Shown: piece after piece, positions 17,649 to 27,102 of the stretch | How positions within the stretch are numbered: position 1 is the stretch's first letter | Layout: the number at the start of each line of letters is the position of its first letter | Position numbers and translations under genes: made by a program | Origin: Pseudomonadota bacterium | Lineage (GTDB): Bacteria > Pseudomonadota > Gammaproteobacteria > Burkholderiales > Thiobacillaceae | Reading direction: 5' to 3' | Assembly (NCBI GenBank): GCA_021836225.1 | Contig: JAKBJA010000133.1 | Location: forward strand, 62,001 to 126,000 | DNA length: 64,000 nucleotides | The notes under the pieces: generated by a model | What the model saw: the letters and a program-made list of their open reading frames with translations, nothing else | Told to the model about the DNA's origin: nothing | Database searches by the model: none

Positions 17649-18989
17649 TCAGTTGCCCGCCACCGTCATGTGGTCGATCAGGATGGAGCCGACCTGCTTG
17701 GAGCTGCGCCGCTCGATATCCTTGCCGATGGCGACGATGCCCTTGAACATCTCGGCCAGGTTGCCGGCGATGGTGATTTCCTCGACCGGGTACTGGATCT
17801 CGCCGTTTTCCACCCAGAAGCCGGCGGCGCCGCGCGAGTAGTCGCCGGTGACCATGTTGGCGCCGTGGCCGAGCAGTTCGGTGACCAGGAGCCCCGTGCC
17901 CATTTGTTTCAGCAGGCCGTCGAGGTCGTGCTCGCCGGGCGTGACGATCAGGTTGTGGCTGCCGCCGGCGTTGCCGGTGGTCTTCATGCCGAGCTTCTTC
18001 GCCGAGTAGGTCGACAGGAAATAACCCTGCAGCACGCCGTCCTTGACGATGTCGCGGTCGAGACAGGCGACGCCTTCGCTATCAAACGGCGCGCTGCCGA
18101 GGCCGGACGGCAGGAAAGGCGCCTCGCGGATGTTGACCAGCGGCGCGAACACCTGCTGGCCGAGGCTGTCGAGCAGGAACGACGACTTGCGGTAGAGGCT
18201 GCCGCCGGAGACCGCGGCGACGAAGTTGCCGATCAGGCCGGTGGCGATCGGCGCCTCGAACAGCACCGGACAGGTGCGGGTGTCGAGCTTGCGTCCATTC
18301 AGGCGCCGCACCGTGCGGGTGCCGGCGATGCGGCCGACGGTTTCGGCGGAGTCCAGATCGTTTGCATTGCGGGCGCTGGTGTACCAGTAGTCGCGCTGCA
18401 TGCCGCCCTTGTCCTCGCCGATGACGGCGACCGACATGCCGTGGCGCGAGCCGGCGTAGCCGTTGCAGAAGCCGAGGCTGTTGGCATAGATGAACTGTGA
18501 GGTATGCAGGCTGACGCCGGCGCCTTCGGAGTTGGTCAGCCGCTTGTCCACCGCCAGGGCTGCCGCCTCGCAGGCCTGGGCGCGCTCGGCGGCTTCTTCC
18601 ACGGTGAGTGCCCACGGGTGGTAGAGGTCGAGGTCGGGCACGTCTTTCGCCAGGCGGTCGGCGTCGGGCAGGCCGGCCGCTTCGTCCTCGGCGGTGTAGC
18701 GTGCGATGGTCAGCGCCTTCTCGACCGCGCTTTTCAGCGCGGCTTCGGACAGGTCCGAGGTCGAGGCGTGGCCGCGCCGCTGGCCGATGTAGACGGTGAC
18801 GCCGGCGCCCTTGTCCTTGTTGTATTCGATGGTCTCGATTTCACCCTGGCGTACGCTGACGCTCTGGCCGACGCCCTCGGAGATTTCGGTATCGGCGGCG
18901 GTGGCGCCCTGTTTGGCGGCGTGCTCGATGACGATCCGGGAGAGGGCCATGAGCTGGTCGCGGGTATAGCTGAATTGGGAGCGGGACAT
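17649..18989 (-). CDS. pmbA: Metalloprotease subunit PmbA (TldE)
   Basis: 446 residues of the TldD/PmbA family. Recognisable pieces are YIGQRRGHASTSDLSEAALK, GAGVSLHTSQFIYANSLGF and NAGGSHNLIVTPGEHDLDGLL. Like other PmbA proteins it lacks the HExxxH zinc site, which is found in its partner TldD; together they form a protease that trims unfolded peptides and some peptide natural products. No tldD gene lies in the window. It is the first gene of the minus-strand run and is divergent from darP. Confidence 0.94.
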   Translation of the reverse strand: MSRSQFSYTRDQLMALSRIVIEHAAKQGATAADTEISEGVGQSVSVRQGEIETIEYNKDKGAGVTVYIGQRRGHASTSDLSEAALKSAVEKALTIARYTAEDEAAGLPDADRLAKDVPDLDLYHPWALTVEEAAERAQACEAAALAVDKRLTNSEGAGVSLHTSQFIYANSLGFCNGYAGSRHGMSVAVIGEDKGGMQRDYWYTSARNANDLDSAETVGRIAGTRTVRRLNGRKLDTRTCPVLFEAPIATGLIGNFVAAVSGGSLYRKSSFLLDSLGQQVFAPLVNIREAPFLPSGLGSAPFDSEGVACLDRDIVKDGVLQGYFLSTYSAKKLGMKTTGNAGGSHNLIVTPGEHDLDGLLKQMGTGLLVTELLGHGANMVTGDYSRGAAGFWVENGEIQYPVEEITIAGNLAEMFKGIVAIGKDIERRSSKQVGSILIDHMTVAGN

Positions 18990-19072
18990 GTCGGGCTATG
19001 AAAGGGAAGTGGGACGCAAGTCGGTTCGGCTGTTGTATGGATTCGGCACGTTTTGTCTGGGCAGAAACTACA

Positions 19073-19636
19073 ATGACGATAATAACAGTAACCGAAAGCC
19101 TCACCGTGCGCCTGATCGACCCTGATGCCGAGCTGGAATTCGACCCCGACGACGTCTACGACGGGCCCAGCAAAAGCCAACAAAAACGCGAAGTCGAAGC
19201 CCTGCAAGCGCTGGGCGAAATCCTGGTCAAGCTCCCCGATGCCCAGTTCAAACGCATCGAACTGCCGGAAGAACTGCGCGCCGCCGTCGCCGACTGCCGC
19301 AAGATCACCCAGAACGGCGCGCTGCGCCGGCAGAAGCAATATATCGGCAAGCTGATGCGGTCGGTCGACCCGGCGCCGATCCAGGCGCAGATCGACGCCT
19401 TCAACGGCGTGTCCGCGGCGGAAAACGCCAGGCTGCACCAGGCCGAAAAATGGCGGGAGAAACTCATCGCCGACAACGAGGCGCTGACGCTGTTCCTCAA
19501 CAATTATCCCGACAGCGATGCCACGCACCTGCGGCAGCTGATCCGCAATGCGCGCGACGAGGCTGCGCGCAACAAACCGCCGAAAGCCTTCCGTGAAATC
19601 TTCCGGGTGATCCGAGAGGCCATGCAAGAAAAATAA
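19073..19636 (+). CDS. darP: Ribosome-associated protein DarP (YjgA, DUF615)
   Basis: 187 residues, highly charged and mostly helical. The family core is intact: GPSKSQQKREVEALQALGE, QNGALRRQKQYIGKLMR and NPPKAFREIFR-like C-terminal residues (KPPKAFREIFRVIREAM). DarP associates with 50S subunit precursors during ribosome assembly. ATG 19073 is chosen; an in-frame GTG at 19105 and upstream ATG 18998 are less likely. It is divergent from pmbA, a common gene arrangement in beta- and gamma-proteobacteria. Confidence 0.93.
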   Translation: MTIITVTESLTVRLIDPDAELEFDPDDVYDGPSKSQQKREVEALQALGEILVKLPDAQFKRIELPEELRAAVADCRKITQNGALRRQKQYIGKLMRSVDPAPIQAQIDAFNGVSAAENARLHQAEKWREKLIADNEALTLFLNNYPDSDATHLRQLIRNARDEAARNKPPKAFREIFRVIREAMQEK

Positions 19637-19652
19637 AAAGGGGGGAGGCAGC

Positions 19653-22600
19653 ATGTGGGGACGCATCGTCAAAATCGCATTGAGTCTGCCCTTCCTGATT
19701 GTTGCCGGGCTGTTCGGTCTCTATCTCGTCTTCGGTTTTTTCCTGGTCAACCCGCTGGCGCAGAAGCTGCTGCCCTGGATCGGCGAGAACAAGCTCGCCA
19801 GCCAGCTGAGCGTGCAGCAGGTCAGGTTCAATCCCCTCACGCTGGAGGCCACGGTGGATGGCCTCAAGCTGACCGAGAAAAGCGGCGCCCCGCTGGCGAG
19901 TTTCGAACGGCTCTACGTCAACCTCGATACCGTCGGTCTGCTCCGCTGGGCCTGGCGCATCCGCGACATCGAGCTCGACCAGCCGCACGCGACCCTTGAA
20001 ATCCGGCGCGGCGGCAAGCTCAACTGGGCGGCACTGATCGCCAAGCTCAATGAAGACAAAACGCCGCCGTCCGACACGATCTCACGGGTGCTGATCGACC
20101 ACATCAAGATCGCCGACGGCCACATCGTCTACACCGACGCCAATCGTGCGGGCAAGCCGTTCAATGCCGTGCTGGAACCGCTCGGCATCGAACTCGATGG
20201 GCTCTCGACCCTTCCCGAGGATCGCGGCGATTACCTGCTTGCCGCCAAATTGCCGGAGCAGGGCGGCACCCTCAAATGGAAGGGCGACGTCGGGCTGAAT
20301 CCCGTCGCGTCGAGCGGCGAACTCGGGCTGGAGGGCGTGCGGCTGGCCAAGCTGCTGCGGGTGATCAGGAGCCCGCGCAATTTCGACCTGCCATCCGGCA
20401 CCTTGGCAGCCGGCCTGCACTACCGCTTTGCCATGGTGCGCGACAAGGCCGGGGAGGACGTGCCCTGGGTGCGGGTCGACGGCGCCAATCTGGTCGTGCA
20501 GAACCTGACGCTGGCGCCGCACGGCGGCGGCGCCCTAAAGGACTCCGATCCGCTACGCGCTAAAGCGCGTGCGGAATCGTATGCCCCCGTGCTGCAACTC
20601 GCCGAGGCGCGCGTCGGCAACGCGAGCTTCGATCTCGCCACGCGTGCGGTCGATGTTGCGAGCGTGAGCCTCACCGGCGCCAAACTGGCTGCGACACGCG
20701 ACGTCAAGGGGATACTGGACTGGCAAACGCTGTTCGGCGCAGAGGAGGGGGCGACCGCGTCCCAGCCGGCCCCACCCAAGACAGCCGAACCGATGGCGCC
20801 CTGGAAAATCGGCGTGCGCGAAATCAAACTGGCCGACTGGGCGTCGCGTTTCACAGATCAGGGTTTTGCCACGCCGCTGGTCGTGACTGCCGAGGGCTTC
20901 GGCCTGACCGCGGCGCTGACAGGCGAAGTGGGCGCCAGGACCGCCATCGACGTCGGCCCGGTGAATGCCGCGCTGGGCCCGGTCCGGGTGCAGTCAGGGT
21001 TGCAGCAGGTGGCGGAGTTGCAGCACGCGGCGCTGGTCAACGCGGGAATGAAGGTGGCGGAAAACCGGCTCGATATCGAGGCGCTGGAACTGAATGGCGC
21101 CAAAACCACCATCACGCTGGACAAGAAAAAAAACCTCAACTGGGCCGATATTCTTAAAAAGGCGCCCGGCGCACCTGCCGCCGCGCCGGCCAGGACAGGC
21201 ACTGCAACGACTTCGCCCATGGACGTGCAACTCGCGCGCCTCAGCCTCAACGACCTCGAAGTCGACATCGTCGACCAGTCGCCCGCCAAACCGGTCAAGC
21301 TTGATGTCGCCAAGGGTTTCGTCGCCCTGAAGGACCTCAGCCTGGACCTGGACAAGGCAGTGCCGCTGGAGGCGGGTTTTGCGCTCAAGCAGGGCGGCCG
21401 TTTCGATGCCAGCGGCACGGTCATCCCGCGCAAGGCGTCGGGCCAACTGGACGTCAAGCTCACGGGGCTGTCACTGAAACCCTTCGCGCCCTACGTCAAC
21501 CAGTTCGCCCGGCTCAACCTGCGTTCGGGCACGGCATCGACGCGCGGCAAGCTGGCATTTGCGCAGGCGAAGTCGGGCATGAAACTGGATTTTCGTGGCG
21601 GTTTTGCGGTGGACGATCTTGCCATCACCGAGGAGGAAACCGAGGAGGCCTTCCTTGGCTGGAAGAAACTGTCGTCCGGCAGCCTCGATTTCAGGCTCAA
21701 CCCCAATCGCCTGCACATGAACGAACTGGTAGCGCTGAACCCGTTCGGCAAGGTGATCATTTTCGAAGACAAGTCGATCAACCTGAAGCGCATCCTGCGA
21801 ACCTCGAAATCGGAAAAACCCGCTGTCGCAGCAGTAAGCAAGCCCCAACCGGCTGGTCAGGCTGACGCATTTCCGCTGTCCATCGGGCGCCTGCGCATCG
21901 TGGGCGCGAATGCCGAGTTCGCCGACCTCTCGCTCACGCCGCAGTTCGGTACGCGCATGCACGACCTCGGCGGCGTCGTCACCGGCCTCTCTACCGACCC
22001 CGCGACCACCGCGCAGGTCGAACTCGACGGCAAGGTGGACGAGTTCGGGTCGGCGCGTATACGCGGCTCGATCCAGCCGTTCCGGGCGACCGACTTCACC
22101 GATCTGAAGCTCACCTTCCGCAACCTGGAAATGACTAATATGACGCCGTATTCGGGCAAGTTCGCCGGACGCAAGATCGATTCCGGCAAACTCTCGGTCG
22201 ATCTCGAATACAAGATCAAGAATCGCCAGCTTGCCGGCGAGAACAAGTTCATTGTCAACAAGCTCAAGCTCGGCGAACGCGTCGACAGTCCCGATGCACT
22301 CCATCTGCCGCTCGACCTTGCCATCGCCCTGCTGGAAGACAGCAACGGCGTCATCGACCTCGATCTCCCGGTGTCGGGCAGCCTCGACGACCCGCAGTTC
22401 AGCTACGGCAGGATCATCTGGAAAGCCATCGTCAACGTGCTGACCAAGCTGGTCACGGCACCCTTCCGTGCGCTCGGCAAGCTGCTGGGAATCAGCTCGG
22501 AAAAGCTGGAAGCCATCAATTTCGATCCTGGCAGCAGCGCGCTGTTGCCGCCTGAACAGGAGAAACTCAAAGCCGTGGCCGACGCCCTGGCCAAGCGGCC

Positions 22601-23195
22601 CGCGCTGACCCTCACCCTGGAGCCCGGCTACGACCCCGAAGCCGACCGGCGCGCGCTGCAGGAACAAACCATGCGCACGGAAGCCGTCGCCGTCGCCGGC
22701 ATCAAGCTCGCGCCCGGCGAAGCGCCCGGCCCGGTCGACGTCAACAACTACAAGATCCAGACCTGGCTCGAAGACCGCTACGCCGAAAGCGCCGGCAAGG
22801 AGGACTACAAGAGACTGCGCGCGAGTTTCCAGGACAAGAATGCGGGCGCCGCCGAGCGCGTGCTGGAAAGCGAAATGGTCGAGCGCCTTGCGCGTCGTTT
22901 CAAGACACGCGACACCGGCCCCATTTCGCCTTTCCACACCGAACTGCTGGAGCGGCTGACCGCACAGGTCAAGATCGGCGACGATGCCCTCGTCAAGCTC
23001 GGACAGGCGCGTGGTCAGGTCATGCGCGATGCGCTGGTCAAGCTGGGCCTCGACGCCAGCCGTATCGGCGTGTCCGCCCCCTCCAAGCAGACGGCCAAGG
23101 AGAAGCTGGTGGGCAGCAAGATGAGCCTGGGCGCCGGTACAAAACCGGCGGCCGAAGCCGCGCCTGCCACCACGCCTGCCGCTGTCGCGCCTTGA
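19653..23195 (+). CDS. Very large DUF748 / AsmA-like envelope protein
   Basis: 1180 residues. The N-terminus has one membrane anchor (about residues 7-30), followed by repeated AsmA/DUF748 beta-rich units, including VQQVRFNPLTLEATVDGLKL and a second set near residues 520-960. Near the C-terminus INFDPGSSALLPPEQEKL resembles the beginning of an OmpA-like domain. DUF748 proteins are thought to act in the periplasm between the two membranes, in line with AsmA-type lipid bridging, but no function is proven. A strong purine-rich ribosome site precedes the ATG. Residues 294-311 are encoded by an inserted 51-bp palindromic repeat. Confidence 0.88.
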   Translation: MWGRIVKIALSLPFLIVAGLFGLYLVFGFFLVNPLAQKLLPWIGENKLASQLSVQQVRFNPLTLEATVDGLKLTEKSGAPLASFERLYVNLDTVGLLRWAWRIRDIELDQPHATLEIRRGGKLNWAALIAKLNEDKTPPSDTISRVLIDHIKIADGHIVYTDANRAGKPFNAVLEPLGIELDGLSTLPEDRGDYLLAAKLPEQGGTLKWKGDVGLNPVASSGELGLEGVRLAKLLRVIRSPRNFDLPSGTLAAGLHYRFAMVRDKAGEDVPWVRVDGANLVVQNLTLAPHGGGALKDSDPLRAKARAESYAPVLQLAEARVGNASFDLATRAVDVASVSLTGAKLAATRDVKGILDWQTLFGAEEGATASQPAPPKTAEPMAPWKIGVREIKLADWASRFTDQGFATPLVVTAEGFGLTAALTGEVGARTAIDVGPVNAALGPVRVQSGLQQVAELQHAALVNAGMKVAENRLDIEALELNGAKTTITLDKKKNLNWADILKKAPGAPAAAPARTGTATTSPMDVQLARLSLNDLEVDIVDQSPAKPVKLDVAKGFVALKDLSLDLDKAVPLEAGFALKQGGRFDASGTVIPRKASGQLDVKLTGLSLKPFAPYVNQFARLNLRSGTASTRGKLAFAQAKSGMKLDFRGGFAVDDLAITEEETEEAFLGWKKLSSGSLDFRLNPNRLHMNELVALNPFGKVIIFEDKSINLKRILRTSKSEKPAVAAVSKPQPAGQADAFPLSIGRLRIVGANAEFADLSLTPQFGTRMHDLGGVVTGLSTDPATTAQVELDGKVDEFGSARIRGSIQPFRATDFTDLKLTFRNLEMTNMTPYSGKFAGRKIDSGKLSVDLEYKIKNRQLAGENKFIVNKLKLGERVDSPDALHLPLDLAIALLEDSNGVIDLDLPVSGSLDDPQFSYGRIIWKAIVNVLTKLVTAPFRALGKLLGISSEKLEAINFDPGSSALLPPEQEKLKAVADALAKRPALTLTLEPGYDPEADRRALQEQTMRTEAVAVAGIKLAPGEAPGPVDVNNYKIQTWLEDRYAESAGKEDYKRLRASFQDKNAGAAERVLESEMVERLARRFKTRDTGPISPFHTELLERLTAQVKIGDDALVKLGQARGQVMRDALVKLGLDASRIGVSAPSKQTAKEKLVGSKMSLGAGTKPAAEAAPATTPAAVAP
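20533..20583 (+). repeat. 51-bp palindromic repeat inserted in frame in the DUF748 gene (copy 1)
   Basis: 51 bases that match a 51-base segment at 43447-43497 in 42 positions by eye. The core is a hairpin: GATCCGCTACGCGC, a TAAA loop, then GCGCGTGCGGAATC. Its length is 17 codons, so it does not shift the frame; it encodes the segment around SDPLRAKARAESY between two AsmA-like stretches. This resembles the protein-coding palindromic elements known from some bacteria. Confidence 0.8.
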
Positions 23196-23259
23196 TGCCG
23201 ATTCAAGCGGGCCGGTGCTTCGTCGTTAAGAGTAGGTCTCCCTGTCCGCTTGCGCTGCC

Positions 23260-24060
23260 ATGACGTTTCGCCGATTACGAATTCTCATCCTGCTGGGGGT
23301 GCTGGCCGCGGCGATCGGTCTGACCTGGCTGGAGCAGACCATGGTGCGCGGCTGGGGCGCGCCGCTGGACGTGGCGGTGATTCCGATCAACGGCGACGGC
23401 TCGGAGCAGGCGACGGAGACGATCCGTGCGCTTCGGGTAAGCGAATTCGACGACATCGGCGCCTTCCTGGAGCGCGAGACTGCGCGCTACGGCGTGAAAC
23501 AGTCGCCGGCCGTGCAGCTCAGCCTGCTGCCGGAACTGCATGAACAGCCGCCGGCGCCACCGCGTGACGGCAGCGTGCTGAAAACCGTGTGGTGGAGCCT
23601 GAATCTGCGCTGGTGGGTGTATCGGCAGTCGGGCGAGTGGTTGCCGCAACTGGGCAGGATCAAGCTGTTCGTGCTGTACCACGCGCCGCAGGATGGCGTC
23701 GCGCTGGCGCATTCATTGGGCATCCAGAAAGGCCTGATCGGCGTGGTGCATGCCTTTGCCGACGCCCGCCAGGCGAGCCAGAACAATATCGTCATTGCGC
23801 ACGAGCTGCTGCACACGCTCGGGGCGACCGACAAGTACGATGCCGAGGGCAGGCCGGTTTATCCGCAGGGCTATGCCGAACCGGAGTTGCCGCCGCAGAT
23901 GCCGCGCCACGAAGCGGAGATCATGGCAGGCCGGCTGGTGAACGCGGCAGGCCGCCTGGTGATGCCGCCCAGCCTGGAACAATGCGTAATCGGACCCATG
24001 ACGGCGCACGAAATCAATCTCGACGCAGGCTTCGAACGACGTTTTGGTTCAGGCGGCTGA
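23260..24060 (+). CDS. Membrane-anchored zincin-like protein of unknown function
   Basis: 266 residues. One membrane helix at about residues 7-24 places the rest in the periplasm. Residues 178-193 read VIAHELLHTLGATDKYD, a HExxH zinc-protease motif (His181, Glu182, His185) followed by an Asp that could be a third ligand. The rest has no recognised family signature. A peptidase role is likely from the motif, with no substrate known. It follows the DUF748 gene on the same strand, 64 bases away, and overlaps the convergent EI24 gene by 12 bases. Confidence 0.72.
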   Translation: MTFRRLRILILLGVLAAAIGLTWLEQTMVRGWGAPLDVAVIPINGDGSEQATETIRALRVSEFDDIGAFLERETARYGVKQSPAVQLSLLPELHEQPPAPPRDGSVLKTVWWSLNLRWWVYRQSGEWLPQLGRIKLFVLYHAPQDGVALAHSLGIQKGLIGVVHAFADARQASQNNIVIAHELLHTLGATDKYDAEGRPVYPQGYAEPELPPQMPRHEAEIMAGRLVNAAGRLVMPPSLEQCVIGPMTAHEINLDAGFERRFGSGG

Positions 24061-24771
24061 GCGCTTGCGTTGCCGGTCCAGGCGCGCCAGGCCGTAGTGG
24101 ATGAACGCCAGCGCGGCGAATACCGGGCCCAGCAGATTCAGCAAGGGCACGAACTGCAGCAGCCCGGTCAGCACCCCCAATCCCCACCAGCCGCCACGCT
24201 CGTTCCTGAACAGCGCCGCCATCTCGGTCGCGCTCGCGTGTTCGGCGATGGCGTCGTAGCGGAACAGGCGCTGGTTCAGCCAGGCGGCGGCGACGAAGGG
24301 CACGATCACGCCGACGCCGAGCAGCCACAACGGCAGCGTCACCACCCACAAGGCAAGAAACAGGACGAGGGCGATGACCGCATTCCACAGGCTGCCGACA
24401 AGGCCGCCGCCGTGCTCGCGCACCAGTTCCGGGTAAGCGCGTTCGGCGACGATGCGAATCAGTGCGGTCATGCCGAACAGTGCGGTGATGACGAGCGCGG
24501 TGAGATAGACCAGGGGCACGTAGAACAGCACATGCAGCAGCGCCTGGATGCCATTGGCGATCCAGACCGGCTCGAGGCCGGTCAGCCAGGCTTCGATGCC
24601 GAGCTTGTCGAGGCCCAGCGCGATCCAACCGGAAAAAGTGCTCCAGAACGTCACGGCCAGCACCAGCCAGAGCAGGCCGGCAGCCAGCATCGGCCACACC
24701 ACCACCCACAGCACGCGCGGCTGGAACAGGTCGCGCAGGGCGCGCGCTAGCGCGTCGAACACGGCCGTCAT
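24049..24771 (-). CDS. EI24 / CysZ-like membrane protein
   Basis: 240 residues with about five membrane segments. The EI24 fold is seen in ALARALRDLFQPRVLWVVVWP at the start, then PLWLLGVGVIVPFVAAAWLNQRLFRYDAIAEHAS, and a C-terminal NLLGPVFAALAFIHYGLARL. The superfamily includes the sulfate transporter CysZ, but EI24 proteins outside enterics have no settled role. Its ATG overlaps the mogA stop by 4 bases, so the genes are coupled. CysZ function is possible, not shown. Confidence 0.85.
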   Translation of the reverse strand: MTAVFDALARALRDLFQPRVLWVVVWPMLAAGLLWLVLAVTFWSTFSGWIALGLDKLGIEAWLTGLEPVWIANGIQALLHVLFYVPLVYLTALVITALFGMTALIRIVAERAYPELVREHGGGLVGSLWNAVIALVLFLALWVVTLPLWLLGVGVIVPFVAAAWLNQRLFRYDAIAEHASATEMAALFRNERGGWWGLGVLTGLLQFVPLLNLLGPVFAALAFIHYGLARLDRQRKRSAA

Positions 24772-25322
24772 ACCGATATCCGCAACGCCGACTTGGGGCG
24801 GAACACGTCGACCGTACCCGGCCGACTTTCGAGATACGGCCCGCCGATGAGATCGATGCAGTAAGGCACCGCGGCGAAGATGCCGTCGAGCGTTTCCTTG
24901 ATCGCCTTGGGCTGGCCCGGCAGGTTGAGGATCAGGCTGCCCCCGCGCGTCACGCCGACCTGGCGCGACAGGATCGCGGTCGGCACGTATCGCAGCGACA
25001 CCGCGCGCATCGCCTCGCCGAAGCCGGGCAGCATCTTGTGCGCCACGGCGAGCGTGGCTTCCGGCGTGACGTCGCGCGGCGCGGGTCCGGTGCCGCCGGT
25101 GGTGAGGATGAGCGAGCATTTTTCCGTGTCGGCCAGTTCGATCAGCGTCGCCTCGATCAGCGGCTGCTCGTCGGGAATCAGCCGGGTGACGAATTCGGCA
25201 GGATTGGCCAGCACCTCGCCAAACCAGGCTTCCAGCGCAGGCAGGCCCTTGTCTTCGTAGACGCCGCTGCTGGCGCGGTCGCTGATGGAAACCAGGCCGA
25301 TACGGACGGGATCGTGGATCAT
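24768..25322 (-). CDS. mog: Molybdopterin adenylyltransferase MogA
   Basis: 184 residues. The fold's signatures are clear: IGLVSISDRASSGVYEDKG at the start, LILTTGGTGPAPRDVTPEAT in the middle and ILNLPGQPKAIKE near the end. MogA adenylates molybdopterin, the step before molybdenum insertion in cofactor synthesis. Other molybdenum cofactor genes are not nearby. The downstream EI24 gene overlaps it by 4 bases. Confidence 0.94.
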   Translation of the reverse strand: MIHDPVRIGLVSISDRASSGVYEDKGLPALEAWFGEVLANPAEFVTRLIPDEQPLIEATLIELADTEKCSLILTTGGTGPAPRDVTPEATLAVAHKMLPGFGEAMRAVSLRYVPTAILSRQVGVTRGGSLILNLPGQPKAIKETLDGIFAAVPYCIDLIGGPYLESRPGTVDVFRPKSALRISV

Positions 25323-25395
25323 GTGGTCATAAAAGAGGGTTGCGCGAGCCCCCGAATTTATCAGAATGCTGAGAGCGAAGATAACGGAGAACGGG

Positions 25396-25887
25396 ATGAA
25401 CCTGATCAGAACGGTGCTGGCGGCAGGCTGTCTATGGGCGACTGCGGTGCTGGCCGACCCGCCTCCGGGTTATCCGTTCGTCAGCTTCGACGCCGGCCTC
25501 AAGGCGGCGCGCGCGAGCGGCAAGCCGATATTCCTCTATTTCGGGCGCTATGGTTGCGCCTGGTGCGAGCACACCAACAAGGTGACCTTTTCCGACCCGG
25601 CGCTTAAGAAGCTTTACAGCGACAACTACGAACTGGTGTATGTCGACGCCGAGTCGGGCAAGCGGGTGACGCTGCCCTCCGGCGAGCGCATCACCGAGGC
25701 CGAACTCGGCGCACGGCTGCAGGCGTTCGCCACGCCGCTGTTCGTGTACCTGACGCCGCAGGGCGACAAGATCATGCAGATCCCCGGTTTCAAGACCGTG
25801 CAGGATTTCCGCGATTTCGACCGCTACGTGCGCGGCGGCTATTACAGGCAAAAGACCCTGCTGCAATTCCTGGACGGCAAGTCGTGA
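25396..25887 (+). CDS. Secreted thioredoxin-fold protein (SoxW-like)
   Basis: 163 residues with a signal peptide (cleaved after about ATAVLA). The mature protein has a CxxC site, CAWC in YGCAWCEHTNK, and the cis-Pro loop region FATPLFVYL. Such proteins reduce or oxidise disulfides in the periplasm, as SoxW does in sulfur oxidation. ATG 25396 is chosen over an upstream in-frame ATG at 25366 because it gives a proper signal peptide. It is paralogous to the gene at 56907. Its stop overlaps the GTG start of the beta-propeller gene. Confidence 0.83.
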   Translation: MNLIRTVLAAGCLWATAVLADPPPGYPFVSFDAGLKAARASGKPIFLYFGRYGCAWCEHTNKVTFSDPALKKLYSDNYELVYVDAESGKRVTLPSGERITEAELGARLQAFATPLFVYLTPQGDKIMQIPGFKTVQDFRDFDRYVRGGYYRQKTLLQFLDGKS

Positions 25888-27083
25888 GGGCGGCGGCGCT
25901 GCTGCTGGCCGTGCTGGCCGTGCTGGCGTGGCCGGCGCATGCGGCCTGGCAATGGAGCGAACCGCTCACCGTCAACTCGGTTCGCGGTGCGAAGATATTC
26001 CCCCATATGGAATCGGCCAATCGCCGCAATGTGGCAGTGTCGGGAACGACGGTCGGCGTGGTGTGGGAAGACAATCGCAGCGGCAGCACGCAGTGCTATC
26101 TGGCGACGAAGCCGGCGGCGGCGGCGCGTTTCCAGCCAGAAATCCGGCTCAGCCAGGTCGAGTGCTATGAACCGGCGGTGATTGCCCTGGGCGGCGGGCG
26201 CTTCGTTGCCGCGTGGGAAGAGGCCGGCAAGGTGCACGCGCGGCTGCTGCCGGGCGGACAGGCGGTGACCCTGTCGGATGCCGAAGCGGGCCAGGTCACG
26301 CTGGCGGCGGGGGCCGGGAAACTGTATGCAGCCTGGGCCGAACAGGCCGGGCGGTTCCGCCACATCGTCGTGTCCCGGCTGGAGGTGAGGGCAGGCACGC
26401 TGCGCGCGGCGCCGGCGCAGCCGGTCGAGGCGGTCCCGCCCACCGACGAACAGGGCTGGCCCGCGCTGGCCGTGGCGGGCGACGGCAGCGTGACGGTGGC
26501 GTGGGAAGACCGCCGCGATCGCCACACCGTGCTGCTGACCAGCCACAGCGAAAATGGCCGCAGTTTTTCGCCGCCGGTTCGCCTGAGCGATCTGCCCAAG
26601 GGCGGCGGCCTGGGCAGGTCCCTCGGACTGGGCGCGGGGACGGGCGCGATGCGGCCCACGCTGACAGCCTGGGGTACGCAGGGAGTCGTCGCCGTCTGGC
26701 TCGACAAGCGCGACTTCCTTTCGGGCTACGACGTCTACGCGGCGTTCGATCCGGGTACGCGCCGCTTTGGTCCTAACGTCAAGGTGCAGGACAGCTTCGG
26801 CGACAACATGGCGCAATGGCATGCGCAGATTGTCGGTGGCGCCGACGGCAGGCTGCTGGCGCTGTGGGACGACGCGCGCGACGGCACGCCGGACGTGTGG
26901 ATGGCCGACTGGGACGGTGCGGCATTCGGCGACAACGTGGCGGTCCCGGCGGCGGCCGGACCCGGCGTGCAGTCCGACCCGGCTGCCACGCTGGATGCCT
27001 CTGGCGTGCTGCATGTGGTCTGGCTGGAACAGGACGAACAGGCTGGCACGCGCGTCCGCTATGCGCGTGCCGAGTGGAAGTGA
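25884..27083 (+). CDS. Secreted beta-propeller (sialidase/BNR-like) protein
   Basis: 399 residues. A signal peptide ends near WPAHA. The mature protein is built of repeated blades of the kind VGVVWEDNRSG, FVAAWEEAGKV, VTVAWEDRRDR, VAVWLDKRDF and LLALWDDARDG, about six in all, which is typical of BNR-type propellers. No catalytic residues of true sialidases are obvious, so a binding role is as likely as an enzymatic one. The GTG start overlaps the stop of the thioredoxin gene (GTGA), so the two are coupled and may fold or act together. Confidence 0.75.
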   Translation: MRAAALLLAVLAVLAWPAHAAWQWSEPLTVNSVRGAKIFPHMESANRRNVAVSGTTVGVVWEDNRSGSTQCYLATKPAAAARFQPEIRLSQVECYEPAVIALGGGRFVAAWEEAGKVHARLLPGGQAVTLSDAEAGQVTLAAGAGKLYAAWAEQAGRFRHIVVSRLEVRAGTLRAAPAQPVEAVPPTDEQGWPALAVAGDGSVTVAWEDRRDRHTVLLTSHSENGRSFSPPVRLSDLPKGGGLGRSLGLGAGTGAMRPTLTAWGTQGVVAVWLDKRDFLSGYDVYAAFDPGTRRFGPNVKVQDSFGDNMAQWHAQIVGGADGRLLALWDDARDGTPDVWMADWDGAAFGDNVAVPAAAGPGVQSDPAATLDASGVLHVVWLEQDEQAGTRVRYARAEWK

Positions 27084-27102
27084 GTCAACTGGCGGGTAAA
27101 AG

